NCBI GenBank assembly: GCA_949358305.1
Contig: OX442320.1
Span: 5,720,259-5,784,258, forward strand
DNA length: 64,000 nucleotides
Reading direction: 5' to 3'
DNA from: Strigamia acuminata
Taxonomy: Eukaryota > Arthropoda > Chilopoda > Geophilomorpha > Linotaeniidae
The notes beneath the pieces were generated by a model. It was not told the DNA's origin. It did not search any database and saw nothing but the letters and a program-made list of their open reading frames with translations. Below are positions 58,181 to 64,000 of this stretch, in pieces (the stretch's first letter is position 1; each line of letters begins with the position of its first letter). A program made the translations under genes and the position numbers.

Positions 58181-60112
58181 TATACATATATATATATACC
58201 TATGTAATTATAAGGGAAATACATTTTGGTTGCATACGTCGACGTATGTCACCTAAGTAAATTGCAACATGCTCAGCGTGTCGGATTATCGGTAGGTCAT
58301 TTGTGCGTTGGTTGACGGCGACCCACTCGTCACGCTGTGCTTTATGTTGTGTGACATAGCGGCTCCCTTTTTCATTCGTGTTAAAAAGGGGAGCAGGATA
58401 TTGATTGTATTCCATTTTGATATTAGCAAATTTATTTATAAGGTAGCAGAGTGCAGCAGTAATTGTTTTTGATTTATTGGGAAGATCAACTGCAGCTGTT
58501 GTTATCAGTGGGAACATTGGGAAAGACTAAACAAAGGATACATCAAACTTCAATTTTTCCGTGGGATTAAACAGGCAGATTAAATTGATTCAATCACAAG
58601 CTATAACGGCTTTTCAACATTCCCAGGGCCTCTAATAACACATATTGTCAACACAAGAGCCATTCTACAAGAGTCAGTGGAAAATAGCCAGGCAATTGGC
58701 ATTCTACTCTAACGTAGCCTGTCCTAATCTGTCCTAACCCATCGAAACTTGGCAATAGACCCCCTGTGTCTGAGAAAACTCCCTTGTAAGCAGAAAATTC
58801 GAACCACGATACTTTTTTATATCAATCGCAAAGACGGATCTGCTTGTTGCAGAGGGTACAGAAGGCTAATTCACGACATGCGCCCTTGACCAAAAGACAT
58901 ATAGCTCATTCGAAGAGTCGTTTAGACAAAAGAGCATTTTTAAACTGCTTGACTGGGGTCATCTCGATCTAAGTTTAAAGAATGGCGGCTGTGGGCATGC
59001 ACGTAGCGACTATTCGGCTGTGGTTTCGTTAGAAAGTAGATAGGGACAGTGGGAATCTCGTTAATTCATTCATGGGCGTCACTGATTAGATGACGAGGCA
59101 TTTTGCTACCTTAAGAGAGTCATTCGTGCGATGTGTCTAACGGATAGTATTTGAACGCGCTTACTTTGGGAGTGATCGCAGCGAGTGGATTTTTGAACGC
59201 AAGAAGGGATATGTATGGTGACGCCGGACGGAAGTTTGTTAATTTGGTTGATGGCTGTTTGAGCGGTCGAAAATGTTTCGTAATTGGAAGCTATTTTGGG
59301 ATTGATATTTTTGAGAGAGCGAGCGAGAGAGACAAATTGAATTAGAAACGGAAATGAATCTGTTTGAGGCAGTTTTGGTAATTGGTTTGTTATTTGTAAG
59401 GAGTTAAAGTCGTGTTGCAGTCATTTCCTCTTTTCTACTTCTGGGTTACAATCATGGCGCCCGACTTGTTTCTGTCGTTCTTTTGTGTTGAGTGCTCTCT
59501 CGGGATTTCCGGAGTAATTTCAAACAAATTACTTGGCTGCCGACCACCAGGGATCAATGAACTGGTTGGGGGGGCTCGACGAAGACGATGGATTTGCTTT
59601 TCTCCTTTTTAGTCCCTCGAGAGAGACTCCAGATTGTTTCCTATCGAGCGAGCGCCTTTACTTTTCTCGCCATTTGCCAAATTACTCGCCAGATGTCGAC
59701 TCGTAACTACCGTATTGCCAATGGCGGCTGGAAAGAGAAAAGCGTGATTGAAAATTAAAGCAAAACGAATCAAAAGGAAAATCAAAATTGTCATTAATCA
59801 ATTTTTGGGAATTGTTTGTGCATTGTTACAGGCGACACCGACAATTGGGCGTTACTTTTTCTTTTCTCCGTCCTCGGCCTCGACCTTGAAATGTCTTTGT
59901 TTGCATTCAAATTCTCTGCGCTCGCCTCTATAATTAAAGCGCTCGTTTTATTTTATTTTCCGCTGGAATTAAATACTTGATTACTGTGCGACTTGCAATG
60001 CGCCCACTTAAATTGCACTTGCAGCCGCAATTAAAGGACGAGCGCGAGAACGGAATAATAAAAGTGGTTTGAAAAACTAATTGAATTGAATTGAAATGTA
60101 TCCGTTTTGCAG

Positions 60113-61052
60113 GAGAAACCCCTAATCATCACAAGAACAATATCCTGCCCAACAGTGCGCTCATTCACCACCACAGCACCGTGGTGGGCCGTATTGCAGC
60201 GTCGCCTAGTCCTCTGACGAGTCTCCCGCTCTCAGTGGCACTGACGAACGGACCGCGAGTGCCCGAGACGCCGACGCCGACGCCGTCGCCGAAAAGCCTT
60301 CCTCCCCCGCCTCCCACGAGCACTCCGTCGCCGGTGGTGAGGCCCATCAGTCCGCTGGTGCCGCAGACGGTGGACGAAGCCCCGCCGGTCGAGGTCAAGC
60401 CGTCGGTGAAGCAGATTGCGCAAGCGCCGGTCGTCGCGCCGGTGCAACAACAGCAACAAGCGGCCCAACAAGCGTTGCAACAAGCGGCGCAGCAGGCGCA
60501 GCAGACGCAACAGCAAGCGCCGGTGCAGCAGACTCAGCAAGCGGCCGCTCCCGTGCAGAATACTCATCACCATCACTCGCTGCACCAGCAAGCGCAGCAA
60601 CAACATCACCTCGCTGCTTCTGCGCAGCAATCGGTGCGCCAGCACAGCACTACTCATCATCATCGAACGCCGGCGTCGCTGGTCGTAGGCGGCCAGCATC
60701 ACCATCATCACTTGTTGCAAAACTCGCATCATCACCAGCATCTTCCGCCGAGCTCGCTGCCCCTGCCGGCGAGTGGTTCGCACCATCATCATCATCCTCT
60801 ACATCACCACCATCATCATCAGCACCAGCACCAGCACCACCATCACTCGTCTCAGCAGCATCAGTATCCAGTGCCTCCTTCGCGGCCAAGTCCGACACCG
60901 ACGCCGCCTCCACCTGTGACCACAGCCATTAGCACAAACACTACGTTGACTACGACGACTACTAGTTCGACCACACCCGCGTCAAACAGTCGTAGTCATA
61001 GTCCGAGGGGACATAGCAGTCCGAGTACTGCGAGAGACAGCCATAGTTACAG
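60113..61052 (+). CDS. AUTS2: AUTS2-family protein, visible exon 7 (Pro-, Gln/Ala- and His-rich)
   Basis: The largest exon, 940 nt, after TCCGTTTTGCAG, ending at TTACAG|GTACCT. It enters in phase 1 (C+GA = Arg) and leaves in phase 2. Approximate residue layout: 1-45 mixed (ETPNHHKNNILPNS...); 45-80 Pro/Ser/Thr with a five-Pro run; 105-150 Gln/Ala-rich (CAA/CAG/GCG mixture); 150-250 His-rich with runs of up to six His and HQHQHQ; 255-312 Ser/Thr/Pro ending ARDSHSY. Pro-rich and His-rich tracts are typical of AUTS2 proteins. Mixed codons argue against a simple expandable triplet tract. The region is probably disordered and mediates protein contacts. Reading through the donor adds about 15 residues to a stop at 61097. 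Confidence 0.88.
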
Positions 61053-61719
61053 GTACCTTATCAGACCACACAATCAAACAATCAAACTCGTCACGTAATA
61101 CAATTTACAACTGAAAACTCGTGAAATAGTACAATTTACAACTGAAAACTCGTGAAATAGTACATTTTACAACTGAAAACTCATGAAATAGTACATTTTA
61201 CAACTGAAACTCACCATTTTACAACTAAAACTCACCATTTTACAACTAAAACTCACCATTTTACAACTAAAACTCACCATTTTACAACTAAAACTCACCA
61301 TTTTACAACTAAAACTCAAGATTTTACAACTAAAACTCACAATTTTACAACTAAAAGTTATGAGGTAGCCCATTATACAAGTAAAAGTTTTTAGATAGTT
61401 CATTTTACAATTAAAACTTATTAAGTAGTCCATTTTGCTTTTATAAGTCTTCAAATAGTCAAATTTAACAGTAAAAGTTATCAAATAGTCAAATTAACAA
61501 GAAAAAGTTATTAAATAGCTCAATTTACAAGTAAAAGTCATGAAATAGTTCAATTTACAAGTAAAAGTCATGAAACAGTCAAATTTACAAGTAAAAGTCA
61601 TGAAACAGTCAAATTTACACGTAAAAGTCATGAAATAGTCCATTTTCTAGCAATAAAAGTGACTTTAAGTGTTAAAAAGTATAAAAAGTATTAAACGTCG
61701 GTTTTCTGTCCATTTCCAG
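61053..61719 (+). other. AUTS2: Intron between visible exons 7 and 8, minisatellite-filled
   Basis: A 667-bp intron, GTACCT...CATTTCCAG, almost wholly occupied by the tandem repeats listed at 61085-61680. Confidence 0.85.
61085..61680. repeat. Compound minisatellite (31-bp, then 21-bp units)
   Basis: It starts with about three 31-bp units (TACAATTTACAACTGAAAAC + TCGTGAAATAG) and moves to about eight 21-bp units (TTACAACTAAAACTCACCAT). It ends with 30-32 bp units (TTTACAAGTAAAAGTCATGA + AATAGTCAAA). Open frames through it are artefacts. Confidence 0.95.
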
Positions 61720-61860
61720 CAGTAACATCAGCAGCCTCAGCCGTAGCAGTGTCACGCCCAGCAGTGCAAGCAGTGGAAGTCTCGGCACAGGTTTTACCAA
61801 CGCCCCTTACAACGTTGGAGTGACGAGTCTTTCGTTCAGCAAGGCGTCCACCTGGGCAAA
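61720..61860 (+). CDS. AUTS2: AUTS2-family protein, visible exon 8 (Ser-rich)
   Basis: A 141-nt exon after TCCATTTCCAG, ending at GCAAA|GTGAGT. It enters in phase 2 (AG+C = Ser) and leaves in phase 2 (AA+T = Asn). It encodes SNISSLSRSSVTPSSASSGS, then LGTGFTNAPYNVGVTSLSFS and KASTWA. The Ser-rich SLSRSS segment parallels SLNSLSSSRSSTPAK of human AUTS2. A second AG three bases inside (CAG at 61720-61722) is a NAGNAG-type alternative acceptor that would remove one Ser. Confidence 0.82.
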
Positions 61861-61924
61861 GTGAGTCAAACTCAAATCAAAACTCAATCTTGAATCACAA
61901 TCTAATCGAGCAAATCCATTGCAG

Positions 61925-62253
61925 TTCCGATCCGACTAACGCGTCGTACACACCGCACGATCCTCATATATCGCCCGCGCCGCAGCCACGGCCGACGCCG
62001 CCGCCGCCGCCGCCGCCTGGACCGCCGTCCAACGCGTCCAGCCTGGGCCTTTCGCTGCACAACAGCCACCACCACGCGTCGCCATTCTCGCATCCGCCGC
62101 CGCCGTCGCCATTGCACTCGCACGGACCTGTCGCCGCCCACCCAGGGATGTTCGCGGCCCCTCTACCGGCTGCCACCTTAACTCCTTCTAATCTGCCTCT
62201 CGCCGGCGCCGGACCCACTCCGTTTGGAGCCGACTCCATCTTTTCGCAAACGA
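61925..62253 (+). CDS. AUTS2: AUTS2-family protein, visible exon 9 (Pro-rich)
   Basis: A 329-nt exon after a 64-nt intron (acceptor ATCCATTGCAG). It starts by completing Asn, then SDPTNASYTPHDPH, a seven-Pro run, SSLGLSLHNSHHHASPFSHP, GPVAAHPGMFAAPLPAATL and ends GADSIFSQT. The order His/Ser/Pro, then a Pro-Gly-Met-Phe-Ala-Ala-Pro segment, parallels HHPNMFAPPTALPPPPP in human AUTS2. The donor is the weak point: GTAGAA at 62254 is chosen because it restores phase (A+AT = Asn) with the next exon across a 74-nt intron. The open frame itself runs to 62298. Confidence 0.8.
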
Positions 62254-62327
62254 GTAGAAATTTAGAATTTTTTTTAAGGGGGAAAAGAGTTAATTTTTGA
62301 TTGGTCGTCTGTCCGTTTGTTTGACAG

Positions 62328-62527
62328 ATCAAGCAGACTTGCTGAGACGCGAATTGGACAGCAGGTTCCTCGCATCGCACGATCGGACGCTGAACATTCC
62401 GCCACCGCCTTACATGCGGACAGAAATGCATCAGCATCAACACAACCACACGCACCTTCATCAACACAGTCATTTGATTCCTCCCGCGTTGGGCAACTCA
62501 CTCGTACCGCCGCCCTCGCCGCATTTG
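62328..62527 (+). CDS. AUTS2: AUTS2-family protein, visible exon 10 (RELDSRFLAS and HQH core)
   Basis: A 200-nt exon after GTTTGTTTGACAG, ending at donor GTACGT. It encodes NQADLLRRELDSRFLASHDR, then a Pro run with PPYMRTEMHQHQHNHTHLHQ, ending PPALGNSLVPPPSPHL. This is the strongest match of the window to human AUTS2, which has [32 protein letters not shown] and a His-Thr repeat in the same order. The His repeat has been linked in vertebrates to nuclear-speckle targeting and protein interactions in His-rich proteins. A second donor, GTAAGT at 62546, would add six codons (VREKTN) in frame. Confidence 0.93.
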
Positions 62528-62607
62528 GTACGTGAGAAAACGAACGTAAGTGAGCGCAACGTTTGCTCGCAGTTTTCGTCTGACAGCCGAATTTTTTTTC
62601 GTTTCAG

Positions 62608-62652
62608 TTTGAGAAAATTCCCAAGCTGGATTCCCCGTTTTACCGACAGGGG
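62608..62652 (+). CDS. AUTS2: AUTS2-family protein, visible exon 11 (FEKIPKLDSPFYR)
   Basis: A 45-nt phase-0 exon after TTTTCGTTTCAG, ending at GGG|GTGAGT, across an 80-nt intron. It encodes FEKIPKLDSPFYRQG, clearly homologous to MFDKYPTKVDSPFFRHS of human AUTS2, which also follows the His-rich block and a short Pro-rich linker. Confidence 0.92.
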
Positions 62653-63384
62653 GTGAGTTTAGCGTGCTAGAAATATGTGTGAAATGTGGAGAGATGTACA
62701 AAAACGTGCAAAATGAAACGTTTTTACACGTTTTTACACGTTTTTACACGTTTTTACACATTTTTAGACATTCAAAATGTGTAAAAACGTGCACAATGAC
62801 ACTTTTTGTGTACAAAAACGTGCAAAATGAAGCGTTTTTACACGTTTTTACACGTTTTTACACATTTTTAAACATTCAAAATGTGTAAAAACGTGCACAA
62901 TTTCACTTTTTGTGTACAAAAACGTGCAAAATGAAGCGTTTTTACACATTTTGAATGTCTAAAAATGTGTAAAAACGTGCACAATGACACATTTTTACAC
63001 AAAAATTAATGTATAAAATTGTGTAAAATTATGTATACGTAAATGTGTAAATTGTGCAAAAATGTGTAAAATTGTTCAAAAATGTGTAAAATTGTGCACA
63101 AATTTGTAAAATTGTGTAAAAATGTGTAAAATTGTGTATACATAAATGTGTAAATTGTGCAAAAATGTGTAAAATTGTGCACAAATTTGTAAAATTGTGC
63201 ACAAATTTGTAAAATTGTGCACAAATTTGTAAAATTGTGCACAAATGTGTAAAATTGTGCACAAATGTGTAAAATTGTGCACAAATGTGTAAAATTGTGC
63301 ACAAATTTGTAAAATTGTGTACAATTGTATACAAATGTGTAAAATTGGCTACAAATGTGTAAAATTTGTGTTTTTCTCTTTTAG
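62653..63384 (+). other. AUTS2: Intron between visible exons 11 and 12, minisatellite-filled
   Basis: 732 bp, GTGAGT...CTCTTTTAG. It is almost entirely ACGTTTTTACACGTTTTTAC-type and 20-bp GTAAAATTGTGCACAAATTT repeats. Confidence 0.85.
62690..63365. repeat. Minisatellites (ACGTTTTTAC and 20-bp AAATTGTGCACAAATTTGTA)
   Basis: The left part (62690-63000) has inverted and direct copies of ACACGTTTTTACACG / CGTGTAAAAACG, including self-complementary blocks. The right part (63005-63365) is a 20-bp array GTAAAATTGTGCACAAATTT in about fifteen copies. The antisense Cys/Tyr/Phe-rich frames are artefacts. Confidence 0.95.
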
Positions 63385-63495
63385 TTGGGGCTGAGTTCGT
63401 ACACGGGTCTGTCAGCGTTGCTGCCGCCCTCTGGTGCCGCGCCGGGCGCCACGCCGTTCACTCCTCCGAATCATCTCGCTGCCTTTCAGCCAAAG
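63385..63495 (+). CDS. AUTS2: AUTS2-family protein, visible exon 12 (AFQPK block)
   Basis: A 111-nt phase-0 exon after TTTTTCTCTTTTAG, ending at AAG|GTAACT. It encodes LGLSSYTGLSALLPPSGAAP, then GATPFTPPNHLAAFQPK. Human AUTS2 has [23 protein letters not shown] at the equivalent place, before the most conserved central domain. If the donor is not used, the frame stays open for 36 more residues to a TGA at 63604-63606. Confidence 0.9.
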
Positions 63496-63885
63496 GTAAC
63501 TAATGAAAATGAAAAGGCAGGTGCTACCGGTCTAGTGTACAGAGCCGGATATATCCTCTCGCAGCCCTTCTCGGGGCCCCATTTCTTCAACTCGGGGTCC
63601 CTATGATGCGGGAAACGATAAATCCGCCTCTGCTAGTGCCCTAACTCTTAATCTCGAGCTCCCTAGTTTGAAAATTGAATTGAAATTTAGAAACAAAAAT
63701 TAAATTTACGCACTTTTCCGTTTTGATTTTGTCGATTTTGATTTGAATTTTGAAATGAAATGAACGAGTGAGTGAGTGAGTGAGAGAGAGAATGAAAACC
63801 TAAACCAGCCTTTAGTTGTTTTCGTTTTGCTTTCGTTTTGTTTTCGTTTTTATTTGACCCAGCCTGGAATGATTTCTTTTCACAG
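63496..63885 (+). other. AUTS2: Intron between visible exons 12 and 13
   Basis: 390 bp, GTAACT...CTTTTCACAG. The first 110 bp are GC-richer and open in the exon 12 frame (VTNENEKAGATG... to FFNSGSL then stop). A GAGTGAGTGAGTGAGTGAGA run lies at 63766-63790. It could include an alternative exon end. Confidence 0.6.
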
Positions 63886-63915
63886 ATGAATCCGCTAGTA
63901 AAGGGCAAGAATATG
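63886..63915 (+). CDS. AUTS2: AUTS2-family microexon 13 (10 codons)
   Basis: A 30-nt phase-0 microexon after GATTTCTTTTCACAG, ending at ATG|GTACGT. It encodes MNPLVKGKNM. In human AUTS2, AFQPK is followed by TSNPIDVAARPG, so the Asn-Pro-hydrophobic pattern is compatible. The frame stays open through the donor to the window end, so a longer exon cannot be excluded. It is the last exon visible, with the conserved central domain expected beyond 64000. Confidence 0.65.
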
Positions 63916-64000
63916 GTACGTGTGACCCGATTTATAAAGCACATTATTTTAAATTTAATTATTTGTTCTGCATGCAATTTAAACTTGCACACGCTTGGGT
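63916..64000 (+). other. AUTS2: Start of the following intron (window edge)
   Basis: 85 bp of AT-rich sequence after donor GTACGT. Nothing else is recognised. Confidence 0.5.

Larger units (their letters stand above)
52535..60112 (+). other. AUTS2: Intron between visible exons 6 and 7 (7.6 kb)
   Basis: It contains moderately GC-rich unique sequence (52680-53480), MITEs at 53876, 55323, 56372 and 57881, a 190-bp duplication (54191-54572), a partial hAT-type copy (56169-56316), an AT-dinucleotide run (55306-55322), the second copy of a dispersed repeat (58730-58810) and a CTCF-like TCGCCAGATGTCGAC (59688). The 57150-57500 and 58960-59760 stretches are non-repetitive and hold CpG but no exon. 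I see no coding exon. Confidence 0.65.

Noticed and set aside
60232-60913. Antisense open frames of 187 and 87 codons
   Set aside because: Mirror images of the His/Gln/Pro-rich AUTS2 exon 7. The sense strand has splice sites, phase continuity and family similarity.
62254-62300. Exon 9 continuing to the stop at 62298 as the true C-terminus
   Set aside because: The downstream exons carry the strongest AUTS2 similarity and the GTAGAA donor restores their frame, so a stop here would at most be a minor isoform.
2000-63365. CRISPR arrays
   Set aside because: Regular repeats here are head-to-tail minisatellites without unique spacers, in an animal intron.

Overview
The window is animal nuclear DNA. 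It is AT-rich, full of homopolymer runs, minisatellites and short non-autonomous DNA transposons, and it contains one recognisable protein-coding gene on the + strand that is split across almost the whole 64 kb. CpG is not obviously depleted and the protein differs clearly from vertebrate versions, so I infer an invertebrate with long introns, possibly an arthropod. The species cannot be read from the sequence.

The gene is a homolog of the AUTS2 / fibrosin (FBRS, FBRSL1) family, whose Drosophila member is tay. I place thirteen exons. Their phases agree throughout and give 753 codons with no stop: 3741-3899, 5761-5838, 15678-15794, 17524-17559, 27863-27889, 52489-52534, 60113-61052, 61720-61860, 61925-62253, 62328-62527, 62608-62652, 63385-63495 and 63886-63915. 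Identification rests on blocks I recall from human AUTS2: SRERLSD, then a short Ser/Gly stretch ending GY, then an acidic CDS-D/E-S-D/E block, then SDA-S, and further on RRELDSRFLAS, PPPPYMRTE, a His/Gln-rich run, FEKIPKLDSPFYR and AFQPK. The true start lies upstream of the window and the C-terminal half lies downstream. In vertebrates AUTS2 is a nuclear chromatin regulator linked to non-canonical Polycomb PRC1, with additional cytoskeletal roles; the role here is inferred from the family.

Layout: 1-15.7 kb holds two N-terminal exons in long introns. 15.7-27.9 kb holds three small exons of 117, 36 and 27 nt. A 24.6-kb intron (27890-52488) carries GC/CpG-rich islands, two candidate internal promoters and many MITEs. 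52.5-60.1 kb is another MITE-rich intron. From 60.1 kb the exons become dense, encoding Pro-, Gln/Ala- and His-rich low-complexity sequence followed by the conserved family core. Most longer introns contain a private minisatellite, often with a 20-21 bp unit.

The most interesting points are: (1) the 36-nt microexon begins with GTAAGT directly after its acceptor, so splicing to it regenerates a donor identical over 12 nt to the one just used, which is the signature of a recursive-splicing exon; (2) a second ratchet-type site lies at 9286/9287 in a 9.8-kb intron; (3) a TATA-box promoter at about 45.08 kb is followed by ATG-AGT and a consensus donor, which could supply an alternative N-terminus; (4) five CTCF-like motifs sit within about 400 bp at 17.87-18.26 kb; (5) three TA-flanked MITEs have unrelated terminal repeats but share an internal TCACTGGTGTAGTG box. 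No other protein-coding gene, tRNA, CRISPR array or complete rRNA gene was found.
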